Position numbers and translations under genes: made by a program. 64,000 bases of DNA from contig NZ_CAKTFO010000007.1 of assembly GCF_934560975.1 (NCBI RefSeq), positions 61,015 to 125,014 of the forward strand, in the 5' to 3' direction. The notes under the pieces are model-generated. The model did no database searches. It was given only the letters and a program-made list of their open reading frames with translations, and had not been told where the DNA came from. Source of the DNA: an uncultured Sphingomonas sp. Lineage in GTDB: Bacteria > Pseudomonadota > Alphaproteobacteria > Sphingomonadales > Sphingomonadaceae. The first letter of the stretch is position 1. Each line of letters begins with the position of its first letter. Below, in pieces: positions 33,754 through 43,139 of the stretch.

Positions 33754-33841
33754 GGGGGCGCTCGCGAACCGCGAAGGTTGCCCCTGCCAACGGCCGCCAC
33801 GCCCCTCTATCCACCGTTGCGCCTCCTTATCGTCGCCCTAG

Positions 33842-33953
33842 CGGAGGCAGGGCCCATATCTCTCGCACCATGGATTGCCGCTCGGGGTGGAACACCCACC
33901 GCATATCTTGGCGTCGGTATCCACACGGGACAGAGATGGGCCTGCGTCCGCAG
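33842..33953. repeat. Short element with terminal inverted repeats, copy 1
   Basis: About 112 bp. The ends are imperfect inverted repeats: GGAGGCAGGGCCCATATCTC at the left, and AGAGATGGGCCTGCGTCC at the right. The interior aligns with copy 2 at 34072-34189. No coding capacity is evident. It lies in a 620-bp gene-less stretch between the PAP2 gene and tRNA-Gly. Confidence 0.7.
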
Positions 33954-34071
33954 GAACGACGGAGGAGTGGTTGAGGCCTTCGGTGCGGCTGCCCTGCTTA
34001 TTGCGACACCAAGCAATGCCCCGCCTGTCCGGCTGCTGCACCCTGGCGGAAGCCTCCCAGCCGTCGCCGCG

Positions 34072-34189
34072 GCGGAGGCAAGCCCATATCTCTCGCGTCG
34101 CATATTGCCGCTGGGGGTCGGATCGATCGGCGCGGACCTCGGCGTGAGCATCCGGACGGGACAGAGATGGGCCCCGCCTCCATGGAGGC
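34072..34189. repeat. Short element with terminal inverted repeats, copy 2
   Basis: About 118 bp, aligned with copy 1 and in the same orientation. Left end GGAGGCAAGCCCATATCTCT, right end AGAGATGGGCCCCGCCTCC. The two copies are separated by 118 bp. The arrangement resembles a miniature inverted-repeat element, though no matching transposase is visible. The rest of the 33754-34376 gap has no supported gene. Confidence 0.7.
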
Positions 34190-34349
34190 GACGGGAGAAG
34201 AGGAGAATGCGCCCGGCAATTCGAGATAGGGGGCCGCCCAGTTTGATGACGGATCATGGTTCGGCGCAGGATCACCGACGCGCGACCGGTCAACGCCAAC
34301 GACGCCGTGTCATCACGCCGTCAACGATCGGCCCTATATGTCCTGGGAA

Positions 34350-34368
34350 GCCGGGACCATGTCCCGGC
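34350..34368. terminator. Stem-loop downstream of tRNA-Gly
   Basis: A perfect 8-bp stem (GCCGGGAC and GTCCCGGC, loop CAT) lies 8 bases after the CCA end of the minus-strand tRNA. Only a short pyrimidine run follows on that strand, so termination is likely but not strong. Confidence 0.45.
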
Positions 34369-34376
34369 AAACAAAC

Positions 34377-34451
34377 TGGAGCGGGCGAAGGGATTCGAAC
34401 CCTCGACCCCAACCTTGGCAAGGTTGTGCTCTACCCCTGAGCTACGCCCGC
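34377..34451 (-). tRNA. tRNA-Gly (GCC)
   Basis: On the minus strand the sequence folds into a full cloverleaf: acceptor GCGGGCG/CGCCCGC, D-loop GCTCAGGGGTAGAGC, anticodon arm AACCTTGCCAAGGTT with anticodon GCC, and T-arm GAGGGTTCGAATCCCTTC. The discriminator is T and CCA is encoded. It reads GGC and GGT glycine codons. Confidence 0.95.
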
Positions 34452-34593
34452 TCGGCGTTTGGCGGGGAGCAACTCCCCGTCGGTGTGGGGGCCAACTAGC
34501 GCCCGAATCCAAGCCGCGCAAGCCCCCTTTCTCACTCTTGTCTCATTCTCTCGGCGAAACCACATAGGGCGCGACAATCAGGAGATACGCACC

Positions 34594-35502
34594 TTGGCCA
34601 CTTTGGGGATGAGCGCGGCTGACCGCGAGGCGATCGAGGCCTTCAAGCGCGATGTGATCGAACCGTCGATGAACGCGCTGGTGATACTCGATTTCTGGGC
34701 GGAATGGTGCGGGCCGTGCAAGCAGCTGACCCCCGTGCTGGAAAAGGTCGCGGCGAAATATGCCGGCAAGGGCGTGAAGCTCGCCAAGATCAACGTGGAC
34801 GAGCAGAAGGTGGTCGCGGCCCAGTTCCGCGTCCAGTCGATCCCGACCGTCTATGCGGTGTTCCAGGGCCAGCTGGTGGCCGACCTGACCCAGGCGCGCA
34901 CCGAAGGGCAGCTGAGCCAGCTGCTGGACCAGTTGCTGCGTCAATTGCCGATCGAGGGCGCGGACGATGCCCTGCACCAAGATATCGCCCCGCTGGTCGC
35001 GATGGGCGAAGAGGTGCTGGAGGCAGGCGATGCCGACCGCGCCGTGTCGATCTTCGCACAGATTGCGGAGATGGCGCCCGAGGATCCGGCGGTGATTGCC
35101 GGCCATGCCCGCGCGCTGATCGCCGCCGGGCGGCCGGAGGAGGCGCAGGCGGTGCTGGACGCCGCCCCGGATGACGCCGCCAAGGATGCCGGGATCGCGC
35201 GCGCCCGTGCCGCGCTGGCCCTTGCCGCCGAATCGGATGCCGGCGATGACCTCGGCGCGTTGCGGGCGCGGGTGGACGGCAATCCCGACGATCAGGAGGC
35301 GCGGTTCGAACTGGCGGGCGCGCTGATTACCGGGAATCGTGACCTGGCCGCCGACCTGTTGCTGGGGTCGATCGAGCGGGATCGCGAATGGAACGAGGGC
35401 GCGGCGCGCAAGCGGTTGCTGACCCTGTTCGAGGCCCATGGGCTGGAGGACAAGTGGGTGGCGGCGCAACGTCGGCGGCTTTCGGCGGTTCTGTTCGGCT
35501 GA
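34594..35502 (+). CDS. Thioredoxin-domain TPR co-chaperone (YbbN/CnoX-like)
   Basis: A 302-residue soluble protein: an N-terminal thioredoxin fold (about 12-115) with redox-active WCGPC, then a TPR-like helical region (from about 130; MGEEVLEAGDADRAVSIFAQIAEMAPEDPAVIAGHARALIAAGRPEEA) and a C-terminal YbbN-type tail. In E. coli the YbbN homologue (CnoX) holds clients for GroEL/DnaK; here the active site is a full CxxC. The start is a TTG (34594) with AGGAGA eight bases upstream; the ATG at 34609 is a weaker choice. The stop overlaps the next gene as TGATG. Confidence 0.9.
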   Translation: MATLGMSAADREAIEAFKRDVIEPSMNALVILDFWAEWCGPCKQLTPVLEKVAAKYAGKGVKLAKINVDEQKVVAAQFRVQSIPTVYAVFQGQLVADLTQARTEGQLSQLLDQLLRQLPIEGADDALHQDIAPLVAMGEEVLEAGDADRAVSIFAQIAEMAPEDPAVIAGHARALIAAGRPEEAQAVLDAAPDDAAKDAGIARARAALALAAESDAGDDLGALRARVDGNPDDQEARFELAGALITGNRDLAADLLLGSIERDREWNEGAARKRLLTLFEAHGLEDKWVAAQRRRLSAVLFG

Positions 35503-36140
35503 TGCTGAAGACCGGGAACAGGCTGTCCATCTTTCCGCTGGCGGGCGCGCTGCTCCTGCCACGCGGCTTCCTGCCGCTGCACGTCTTCGAGCCGCGCTAC
35601 CGGGCCCTGGTCAGCGATGCGCTGGCGCGTGACCGCCGCATCGCCATGATCCAGCCGGCCGGCGGACAGGAGGATGCGCTGCACCCCGATCTGTTCGGGG
35701 TCGGCTGCGTCGGCAAGATCGAGCATGTCGAGGCGCTGGCGGACGGCAAGTTCAACCTGGTGCTGCGTGGCCTCACCCGCTTCCGCCTGCTCAATGAAAT
35801 GGATGTGGCGACACCATTTCGCCAGGTGATGGGCGACACCGACGCCTTTGCCGTCGACGAACAGGACCCCGATCCCCTGCCCAGCGTGGTGCGCGCCGAT
35901 GTGGAGCGCGCCGCCCGCCGCTTCGCCGATGCCCATGGTTATGAGATCGACTGGGGCGGGGTCGAGCGGCTGGACGACGAGGCGCTGGTCAACGGCCTGT
36001 CGCAGGTGCTGCCGTTCGATCCGGCCGCCAAGCAGGGCCTGCTGGAGGCGGCGGACCTAGGCGTACGCGCGGACGTGCTGGTCGAGTTGCTGACCTTTTC
36101 GTCGGCGGGCGATGAAAGCGACGGCCATACCCTGCAATAG
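35502..36140 (+). CDS. LON-substrate-binding-domain protein
   Basis: A 212-residue protein made of only the N-terminal LON (PUA-like) domain: LSIFPLAGALLLPRGFLPLHVFEPRYRALV, VGCVGKIEHVEALADGKFNLVLRGLTRFRL, followed by a helical C-terminus. No ATPase or protease domain is present. These free-standing domains are frequent in alphaproteobacteria, often beside thioredoxin genes as here, and may present clients to proteases. The ATG overlaps the preceding stop. Confidence 0.92.
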   Translation: MLKTGNRLSIFPLAGALLLPRGFLPLHVFEPRYRALVSDALARDRRIAMIQPAGGQEDALHPDLFGVGCVGKIEHVEALADGKFNLVLRGLTRFRLLNEMDVATPFRQVMGDTDAFAVDEQDPDPLPSVVRADVERAARRFADAHGYEIDWGGVERLDDEALVNGLSQVLPFDPAAKQGLLEAADLGVRADVLVELLTFSSAGDESDGHTLQ

Positions 36141-36240
36141 ATAAAGCTTAGCCCACGGCTTTTGACGCACCAGACCCGAGCGGTTAGTTCTCCTACCCAA
36201 AGCTAGGCCATTATTGCCGGTTCATGTCTGGGGAGCAAAG

Positions 36241-37008
36241 GTGCCGGGATTGTTCGATATCGACCTGGCGCAGTTGCTGCCCTTTATCGCGGTCGGCTTC
36301 GTGGCGCAGGTGATCGACGGCGCGATGGGCATGGCGTTCGGCGTCATTTCCAACACGCTGCTGATCAGCCTGGGCGTGCCGCCCGCCGCCGCATCGGCCG
36401 GGGTCCATGCGGTGGAGACATTCACCACGGCGGCATCGGGCATCAGCCACGTCCTGCACCGCAACGTCGATTGGCAGCTGTTCTCCCGCCTGGCCATTCC
36501 CGGCATCGTCGGCGGATTTTTGGGCGCCTATGTGCTGAGCAACATCAGCGCGGGCGCGGCGCGGCCGTTCGTGTTCGCCTATCTGACCGCGATCGGCCTC
36601 TACCTGCTGTGGCGCGGACTTAAATATCCCCCGGCCGACAAGAAGCCCAAGGTGGTGGCGCCGCTGGGGCTGGTGGGCGGCTTCCTGGATGCGGCGGGGG
36701 GCGGCGGCTGGGGGCCGATCGTGACCAGCAACCTGCTGGTTCAGGGCGCCAGTCCGCGCCGGACGGTGGGCACCGTCAACACCACCGAGTTCTTTTTGAC
36801 CCTGACCGTGTCCGCGACCTTCCTGGCCCATTTCGGGCTGGCGACCTTTACCCAGGCGATGCTGGGCCTGCTGATCGGCGGGATCGTGGCCGCGCCCTTC
36901 GGGGCGATCATCGCCAAGCGCATCCCGGCCAAGACGCTGATGATCCTGGTGGGTGCGGTGCTGACGCTGACCAGCCTTTACGGCGTCGCCGCCGCATTGC
37001 TGCGCTAG
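36241..37008 (+). CDS. TauE/SafE-family sulfite exporter-like permease
   Basis: A 255-residue inner-membrane protein with about 8 hydrophobic spans. It carries the two family half-repeats (FVAQVIDGAMGMAFGVISNTLLISLGVPPAAASAGVHAVE; GLVGGFLDAAGGGGWGPIVTSNLL). Members export organic or inorganic sulfonates, sulfite or related anions. The GTG at 36241 is preferred because GGGGAG lies 6 bases upstream; a TTG 27 bases earlier is also open. Confidence 0.88.
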   Translation: MPGLFDIDLAQLLPFIAVGFVAQVIDGAMGMAFGVISNTLLISLGVPPAAASAGVHAVETFTTAASGISHVLHRNVDWQLFSRLAIPGIVGGFLGAYVLSNISAGAARPFVFAYLTAIGLYLLWRGLKYPPADKKPKVVAPLGLVGGFLDAAGGGGWGPIVTSNLLVQGASPRRTVGTVNTTEFFLTLTVSATFLAHFGLATFTQAMLGLLIGGIVAAPFGAIIAKRIPAKTLMILVGAVLTLTSLYGVAAALLR

Positions 37009-37015
37009 CGGCCGA

Positions 37016-38233
37016 TCAGACTGTCTCGCCCTGTAGCAGCTTGGGCAGCGTGCCGGTCTCGCCCCGCGCCTCTTGCATGAAGCGGCGCTGCAGCGGCGGG
37101 ATGCGCGACACCATGTCGAGCCCGAAGCGGCGGATGGCGCGCGGTGCCCGGCCCGGCAGCCCGAACAGGCGCGTCAGGCTGTCGGTAGCCGCCGCGACCA
37201 GGAAGCTGTCCAGCGCCCGCCAGCGTTCGTATCGCTCCAGCACCTGCGCATCGCCCAGGTCCATCCCCAGCCGCGCGGCATCGACCAGCACCTCCGCCAA
37301 AGCGGCGGCGTCGCGGAAGCCGAGGTTGAGGCCCTGCCCCGCGATCGGGTGGATGCCGTGCGCGGCGTCACCGACCAGCGCCAGCCGTTCCGCCGTGATG
37401 CGCGCGGTGTGGTGGAAACCAAGCGGATAGGAAGAACGCGGGCTGGCCGACCGCAAGCGCCCGAGCATCCCGCCCATGCGCTTCTCCGCCTCCGCCAGGA
37501 AAGCGCGGTCGGGCAGGTCCAGCATCGCCAGCCCCTGTTCCTCGGCGACGGTCCAGACGATGGCGGAGCGGGGCCCCTCCGCATCGTCCCGCATCGGCAG
37601 CAGGGCGAAGGGGCCGCTGGGGTAGAAGATTTCGTGCGCCACCTGCCCATGGGGCTTTTCGTGCCCCAGCGTCGCGATGATCGCGCGATGATGGTAGTTC
37701 CAGCGCGCGACCCGGATGCCGGCCGCCGTGCGCGTGGGCGAGTTGCGCCCTTCCGCCGCGATCAGCAAAGGCGCGGCAAAGCGGCGTCCGTCCGCCAGCG
37801 TCACGCGCCCGGCAGCGGCGTCGCGCTCCACCAGCGCGGGCGTGGCGGGGGCGAGCAGGGTCAGGTGCTCCGCCGCCACCGCCGCCTCGTGCAAGGCCCG
37901 GCGCAGCGCACGATTTTCATACATCACGCCCAGCGGGCCGCTGTTCGGATCGGGATCGAACACCAAAGCGCGCGGGGCGAGGCCGTCGGTGACGCGGATC
38001 GATCCGATCGGGCACCCCTGCCCTGCCAGCCGCGCACCGACGCCGATCGCGTCCAGCATATGGTGGCTGGCGCTGGACACCGCGGAGGCGCGACCGTCGA
38101 AGCCCCTGGCGAGCGCGGATGCGGGATCGACCGGATCGACCACGATGCTCGACAGGCCATGCGCGTCGAGCGCGATGCCCAAGGTCAGGCCGACCAGCCC
38201 CCCGCCGAGGATGATGACGTCTGCGCGTTCCAT
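37016..38233 (-). CDS. UbiH/UbiF-type FAD-dependent hydroxylase
   Basis: A 405-residue aromatic hydroxylase of the ubiquinone biosynthesis family. N-terminal FAD-binding GGGLVGLTLG, the GD motif (ALVGDAAHGIHPIAGQGLNLGFRD) and the mid-protein segment EGRNSPTR are clear. Without genetic context the exact ring position (UbiF, UbiH, UbiI) is not assignable; in alphaproteobacteria the corresponding enzymes often have mixed specificity. The stop is 7 bases from the convergent TauE-type gene. Confidence 0.93.
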   Translation of the reverse strand: MERADVIILGGGLVGLTLGIALDAHGLSSIVVDPVDPASALARGFDGRASAVSSASHHMLDAIGVGARLAGQGCPIGSIRVTDGLAPRALVFDPDPNSGPLGVMYENRALRRALHEAAVAAEHLTLLAPATPALVERDAAAGRVTLADGRRFAAPLLIAAEGRNSPTRTAAGIRVARWNYHHRAIIATLGHEKPHGQVAHEIFYPSGPFALLPMRDDAEGPRSAIVWTVAEEQGLAMLDLPDRAFLAEAEKRMGGMLGRLRSASPRSSYPLGFHHTARITAERLALVGDAAHGIHPIAGQGLNLGFRDAAALAEVLVDAARLGMDLGDAQVLERYERWRALDSFLVAAATDSLTRLFGLPGRAPRAIRRFGLDMVSRIPPLQRRFMQEARGETGTLPKLLQGETV

Positions 38234-38242
38234 GTGCCGTCC

Positions 38243-39793
38243 TTACGCTGCCGCAGGCGCCTTGCGGAAGAGCGCGCGGTCATCCTGATTGAAGCCCCTG
38301 AACCAGATATAGGCACCGAACGCGCCTAGGATCAGGGGGACGCCCAACGCCAGTTCCACCCACTCGAAGCGGTGAGACAGGCGGGTGACGCCCCAGCCGA
38401 CGATCGCCGCCGGGATCGCCGCCCACACCAACGACTGCCGCCAGCCATTGACCCGTGCACCCAGCAGGCGATGGAGCAGGAAAGCCTTGGCCACGGAGGC
38501 GAGCGCCAGCCCGAGCGCGAGCGCGATGGCTGGCCCGGCGGCGGCGATCGCGTCGTTGCGAGGCACGGGGCGCGGCTTGATCCAGCCCGCATCCGCGAGC
38601 AGCGGCAGAACGGCGCGCAGCAGCAGCACCAGCACCACCGACATCACCACCTGCACCACGATCATCAGCACGGAGATCAACAGGTTGCGCCACGGGGCGA
38701 CATAGATCAGCGCCGCCTCGCTCACCACGGCAGTGGCGGCGATCGCCTCCGCCGCGAGCAGCACGGCGAGCGCGCCGGTGCCGCCGACGAAGCCGGGGCC
38801 GACCAGCCCCATCACCGCCTTGCCGGGGATCGACAAAGCGAGCGCGATCCCGATCTGCGCCGCGAGGATCCAGAAGCCGACCTGCCGCACCTGCTTGGCG
38901 ACGGCGACCTTGTTTCCTTCCGCCAGGTTCTGGGTGATGACGGGCCCCAGAATGGGATCGAAGCTGGTCTTCAATTTCTGCGGCAGGGACGCGACCTGCT
39001 GGGCCACGTAATAGATGCCGACGATCGCGGGCGAGAAGAACAGGCCCAGCATCGCCACGTCCAGCCGGCGCGAGCCCCATTCGATCGCGTCCGCACCCGC
39101 CAGCGGCAGGTTGCGCATCGCGGTCTTGGACAATTGCACCGGCTCCGGCCGCCAGCCGCGCGGGGGCCCATAGCTCTTGAACAAGGGCCAGAGCGACGCC
39201 GCCAGCGCCGCCGCCGCCGAAATGGCATAGGCCATGATCAGGCCGTCGCGCGTCGAATAGAAAGCGAAGGCAAAGGCGGCGATGCTGATCGCCCACGGCT
39301 CGATCAACGACCGCGCTTTGACCGTTGCGCCCACGTCGCCGCGATAGGCCAGCGCGGCCAGGGCAATGTCCGATCCCACCCAGCCGAACACGGTCAACGC
39401 CAGCAGCCGGTCGAGCCCGTTGATCGCGCTGTTCGGAAACATGATCTGCGGCACGACCAGCAATATGCCCACCGCCAGCACCGACGTCAGCCAGCCGAGC
39501 AGCAGGCCGTCCCACACCACATGCACATGCTCGCGATGGGTGCGCGACAATTGCTGCGCCAGGCCGCGCTTCAGCCCCATGGTGGCGATCTGCCCGGCAA
39601 ACTCCACCACGATGGTGGCATAGGCAAAGCGGCCGAGCGCGTCCGCGCCATACCAGCGGCCGGCGATGAACAGGAAGGGCAGCCGCGCCGCCAGGCGGAG
39701 CAGGAAGCCGAAGAAGTTGGTGCGCCCGCCCTTGGCCAGCGCCTCGATATCGCCCGGCCCGGTGGCGTCGAGCGTCGCAGCGGCCGCCGTCAC
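38243..39793 (-). CDS. Polysaccharide/LPS flippase (Wzx/MATE-like)
   Basis: A 516-residue membrane protein with about 12-14 hydrophobic spans, in the polysaccharide biosynthesis family of lipid-linked repeat-unit flippases. The N-terminus (GGRTNFFGFLLRLAARLPFLFIAGRWYG) and following spans fit. It probably carries undecaprenyl-linked sugar units across the inner membrane for O-antigen or exopolysaccharide; the matching polymerase and glycosyltransferases are not in the window. The start is a GTG at 39791-39793. Confidence 0.88.
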   Translation of the reverse strand: MTAAAATLDATGPGDIEALAKGGRTNFFGFLLRLAARLPFLFIAGRWYGADALGRFAYATIVVEFAGQIATMGLKRGLAQQLSRTHREHVHVVWDGLLLGWLTSVLAVGILLVVPQIMFPNSAINGLDRLLALTVFGWVGSDIALAALAYRGDVGATVKARSLIEPWAISIAAFAFAFYSTRDGLIMAYAISAAAALAASLWPLFKSYGPPRGWRPEPVQLSKTAMRNLPLAGADAIEWGSRRLDVAMLGLFFSPAIVGIYYVAQQVASLPQKLKTSFDPILGPVITQNLAEGNKVAVAKQVRQVGFWILAAQIGIALALSIPGKAVMGLVGPGFVGGTGALAVLLAAEAIAATAVVSEAALIYVAPWRNLLISVLMIVVQVVMSVVLVLLLRAVLPLLADAGWIKPRPVPRNDAIAAAGPAIALALGLALASVAKAFLLHRLLGARVNGWRQSLVWAAIPAAIVGWGVTRLSHRFEWVELALGVPLILGAFGAYIWFRGFNQDDRALFRKAPAAA

Positions 39794-39857
39794 CAGCGGT
39801 CACCCGCAGGGGCGAGGATGGCGGAGGAAGCAGGCGGGCGGAGATACGGCACGCAGC

Positions 39858-42605
39858 TCAATGCGCGTCGCCCCAGCTGCGGCCGGTACCGATCTCGATC
39901 CCCAGCGGCACGGACAGGGTGACGTGGGGTTCAGCGGCGGTCGCCATCACATGCTCGATCACCGGCCTGGCGGCATCGACCTGACCTTCCGGCACTTCAA
40001 ACACCAGCTCGTCATGCACCTGCAGCAGCATCCGCACGTCACCCAATCCGGCATCGGCCAGCGCCGCCGGCATCCGCACCATCGCACGCTTGATGATGTC
40101 GGCGCTGGTGCCCTGAATCGGCGCGTTGACCGCCTGACGCTCCGCGCCCTGACGTTCGCCCACGGTTTTGCCCTTGATCCCCGGCAGGTGCGTCTTGCGC
40201 CCGAACAGGGTGGTGACGAAGCCCTTCTCGCGCACCTGTGCCACGGTTTCGGCGATGTAGTTCTTCACGCCGGGAAAACGCTCGAAATAGCGGTCGATGA
40301 TCGCCTGCGCCTCGCCCCGGTCGACGCCGAGCCGCCCCGCCAGCCCCCAGGAGGAGATGCCGTAAAGGATGGCGAAGTTGATCGTCTTCGCCTTGGCGCG
40401 CGTGTCGCGGTCGACCGCGCCGAACAGCTCCTCCGCCGTCAGGCTGTGAATGTCGTAGCCACGCGCGAAGGCGTCGCGCAACTGCGGGACGTCGGCCATG
40501 TGGGCGGCCAGCCGCAACTCGATCTGCGAATAGTCCGCCGCCAGCAGGACATGGCCGGCAGGCGCCACGAAGGCGTGGCGGATGCGGCGGCCATGCTCGC
40601 TGCGGATCGGGATATTTTGCAGGTTCGGATCGGTGGAGGATAACCGCCCGGTCTGCGCCACCGCCAGGCTGAAGCAGGTATGGACCCGCTCGGTCGCGGG
40701 ATTGATCTGTTGCTGGAGCGCGTCGGTATAGGTCGACTTGAGCTTGCTCAGCTGGCGCCATTCCAGCACCAGCCGGGCCACGTCCGCGCCGTCCGCCGCC
40801 AGCCTTTCCAGCTCGGTCACGTCGGTGGAATAGACGCCGCTCTTGCCCTTGCGCCCGCCGGCGAGGCCGAGGCGGTCGAACAGCACCTCGCCCAGCTGCT
40901 TGGGGCTGCCGATGGTGAAGGGGCCGCCCGCTGCGTCGTGCACCGCCGCTTCCAGCCGCACGATCTCATCCCCAAACTGGGTGGACAGGCGGTGCAGTTC
41001 CTCACGATCGACCAGGATGCCGGCGCGCTCCATTTCGGCCACGACAGGCACAAGCGGGCGATCGACCAGTTCGTAGACGCGGGTCGCGGCCTCCTGCGCC
41101 AGTCGCGGCTTCAGCCGCTTCCACAGACGCAGCGTGACGTCCGCATCCTCCGCCGCATATTCGGTCGCGCGGTCGAGCGGCACCCGATCGAAGCTGATCT
41201 GGTTCTTGCCGGTGCCGCACACATCCTTGAACGCGATGCAGGCATGGTCGAGGTGGCGCTTGGCAAGGTCATCCATGCCATGCCCGCCAAGGCCCGCGTC
41301 CAGATCGTAGGACAGGATCATCGTGTCGTCATACGGCGCGACGTCGATGCCGGCGCGGCGGAACATCACCAGATCATATTTCAGGTTCTGGCCGACCTTC
41401 AGCACCGCCCGATCCTCCAGCAGCGGCTTCAGCCGGGCGAGCACCAGGGGATGGTCGAGCTGCGCCGGGCGTTCGGTCAGCAGGTCTTCACCGCCCCGGC
41501 CATGACCGACCGGAATGTAGCAGGCCTTGCCCGGTGCCACCGACAGGCTGACGCCGACCAGATTGGCGCGGATGCAGTCGATCCCGTCCGTCTCCGTATC
41601 GACCGCGACCACGCCCGCGGCGGAGGCGGCGGCGATCCAGCGGTCCAGCGCCTCCTCGGTCGTGACCGTCTCGTAATCGGCATGGACGAACGGCACCGCT
41701 TCCTCGACCCGCGCCGGCAGCGCCGCGCTGGCCTCCTCGCCGCCAAGCTTGGTCAGAAGCGAGCGGAAGCCCTGGTCGGCCAGGAAAGCCTGCAACGGTT
41801 CCTTGGGCAGCCCCTTCATCGCCAGCTCGTCCAGCGGCTGCGGCAGCGACCGGTCGCACACCAGGCGCACCAACTCGCGGCTCAGTCGCGCGGCATCGGC
41901 ATGGTCGATCAGGGCCTGGCGCAGCTTGGGCTTCTTGATCTCGGACGCGGCGGCCAGCACGCCTTCCAGGTCGCCATGGGTGTTGATCAGTTCGGACGCC
42001 GTCTTCGGCCCGACACCGGGCACACCCGGAACATTGTCGACGCTGTCGCCCATCAGCGCCAGCACGTCGCCCAATTGTTCGGGGCGCACGCCGAACTTCT
42101 CCTGCACATGCTCCACGCTCAGGCGACGATTGTTCATGGTGTCGAGCATGTCCAGCCGATCGGGTTCGATCAGCTGCATCAGATCCTTGTCGGTGCTGAC
42201 GATCGTCACCTTCCAGCCCGCCGCGAGCGCGGCCTTGGAATAGCAAGCGATGATGTCGTCCGCCTCCAGCCCCTCTTCCTCGATGCAGGGCAGCGAGAAG
42301 GCGCGGGTGGCCTCGCGGATTACCGGGAATTGCGGCTTCAGATCTTCCGGCGGCGGCGGACGGTGCGCCTTGTACTGGTCGTACATATCGTTGCGGAAGG
42401 TCTTGGACGATGCGTCGAAGATCACCGCCATGTGCGTGGGACCGTCCGCGGCGTGCAGCTCCTCCACCAGCTTCCACATCATGGTGGTGAAGCCGTAGAC
42501 CGCGCCTGCCGGCTGGCCATGCTTGTTGGTGAGCGGCGGCAGGCGATGATAGGCCCGGAAGATGTAACCGGACCCGTCGACCAGATAGAGATGGTTGGGG
42601 GACAT
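39858..42605 (-). CDS. polA: DNA polymerase I
   Basis: A 915-residue polymerase for repair and Okazaki-fragment maturation. The 5'-3' exonuclease domain starts at residue 1 (YLVDGSGYIFRAYH). The proofreading 3'-5' exonuclease is intact (VDTETDG, NLKYDL, YAAEDADV). The polymerase domain shows motif A (ADYSQIELRLAAH), the O-helix (RQAVNAPIQG) and motif C (QVHDELVFEVP). Its stop is 64 bases before the flippase start. The frame on the opposite strand is open for more than 600 codons but is a by-product of codon bias. Confidence 0.98.
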   Translation of the reverse strand: MSPNHLYLVDGSGYIFRAYHRLPPLTNKHGQPAGAVYGFTTMMWKLVEELHAADGPTHMAVIFDASSKTFRNDMYDQYKAHRPPPPEDLKPQFPVIREATRAFSLPCIEEEGLEADDIIACYSKAALAAGWKVTIVSTDKDLMQLIEPDRLDMLDTMNNRRLSVEHVQEKFGVRPEQLGDVLALMGDSVDNVPGVPGVGPKTASELINTHGDLEGVLAAASEIKKPKLRQALIDHADAARLSRELVRLVCDRSLPQPLDELAMKGLPKEPLQAFLADQGFRSLLTKLGGEEASAALPARVEEAVPFVHADYETVTTEEALDRWIAAASAAGVVAVDTETDGIDCIRANLVGVSLSVAPGKACYIPVGHGRGGEDLLTERPAQLDHPLVLARLKPLLEDRAVLKVGQNLKYDLVMFRRAGIDVAPYDDTMILSYDLDAGLGGHGMDDLAKRHLDHACIAFKDVCGTGKNQISFDRVPLDRATEYAAEDADVTLRLWKRLKPRLAQEAATRVYELVDRPLVPVVAEMERAGILVDREELHRLSTQFGDEIVRLEAAVHDAAGGPFTIGSPKQLGEVLFDRLGLAGGRKGKSGVYSTDVTELERLAADGADVARLVLEWRQLSKLKSTYTDALQQQINPATERVHTCFSLAVAQTGRLSSTDPNLQNIPIRSEHGRRIRHAFVAPAGHVLLAADYSQIELRLAAHMADVPQLRDAFARGYDIHSLTAEELFGAVDRDTRAKAKTINFAILYGISSWGLAGRLGVDRGEAQAIIDRYFERFPGVKNYIAETVAQVREKGFVTTLFGRKTHLPGIKGKTVGERQGAERQAVNAPIQGTSADIIKRAMVRMPAALADAGLGDVRMLLQVHDELVFEVPEGQVDAARPVIEHVMATAAEPHVTLSVPLGIEIGTGRSWGDAH

Positions 42606-42662
42606 AAGCGTGCCGCTGTAGCAGCCGTCACGCCGTAGCGCGAGCGGCTGCTACCTTGTGGC

Positions 42663-43019
42663 TCACGTCATCTTGAGCGGGGGCGTCTGCTGATGCTGCA
42701 CCACCCGCCATTCCTCGTGCGCGATGCGGCGATAGGTGGAGGTGCAATAGGCCTCATACGCCTCGTCGCCCTCGCGCGCGTCCGCCTTGTAGGCGACCAC
42801 GATCAGGCCCTCTTGCGGGCGGGCGACCTGGCGCTGGCTGAGCGTCACGCTGTCCCAGCGAGGCGTGCTGGCGACGGATTCGATCGCCTGCTGGCCGCTC
42901 AGCACGAAGGGCGGGTGCGGCAGCGCCATCAGGCATTCGTCGTCGATCGATTCGCGATAATGTTCGGCATCGGCGGTCCACAGGCTTTCCTCGAAGCCCC
43001 ATACGCGATCATCGTCCAT
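42663..43019 (-). CDS. DUF4440/NTF2-like protein
   Basis: A 118-residue protein with the cone-shaped SnoaL/NTF2-like layout: ESLWTADAEHYRESIDDECLMALP, then a strand set ending in ARPQEGLIVVAYKADAREGDEAYEAYCTSTYRR. The ATG at 43017-43019 has AAGGAG 6 bases upstream; an in-frame upstream extension is not supported. No catalytic residues are recognisable; many members are stress-related or enzyme auxiliary proteins. It is divergent from the exported methyltransferase-like gene. Confidence 0.8.
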   Translation of the reverse strand: MDDDRVWGFEESLWTADAEHYRESIDDECLMALPHPPFVLSGQQAIESVASTPRWDSVTLSQRQVARPQEGLIVVAYKADAREGDEAYEAYCTSTYRRIAHEEWRVVQHQQTPPLKMT

Positions 43020-43139
43020 GGTCCGTCTCCTTGCGCTGTTCGGGAAGTTCGCTGTCCAACCCGGCGGCGGACAACCTGTTCCGCTGGCTTGCACGGCTCA
43101 ACGGTGGCGGGCATCATTGTTTCACTATCCGGGAGAACC

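Noticed and set aside
33778..34440. Open frame of about 220 codons across the short inverted-repeat elements
   Set aside because: The translation is two diverged copies of the repeat read through and ends inside tRNA-Gly; no protein family.
35292..35936. Open frame of 214 codons antisense to the LON-domain gene
   Set aside because: Gln/His/Arg-rich shadow; the LON-domain protein on the plus strand is clear.
40680..42638. Open frame of over 600 codons on the plus strand, antisense to polA
   Set aside because: A composition artefact of high GC; no domain, ribosome-binding site or family similarity. PolA is intact on the other strand.
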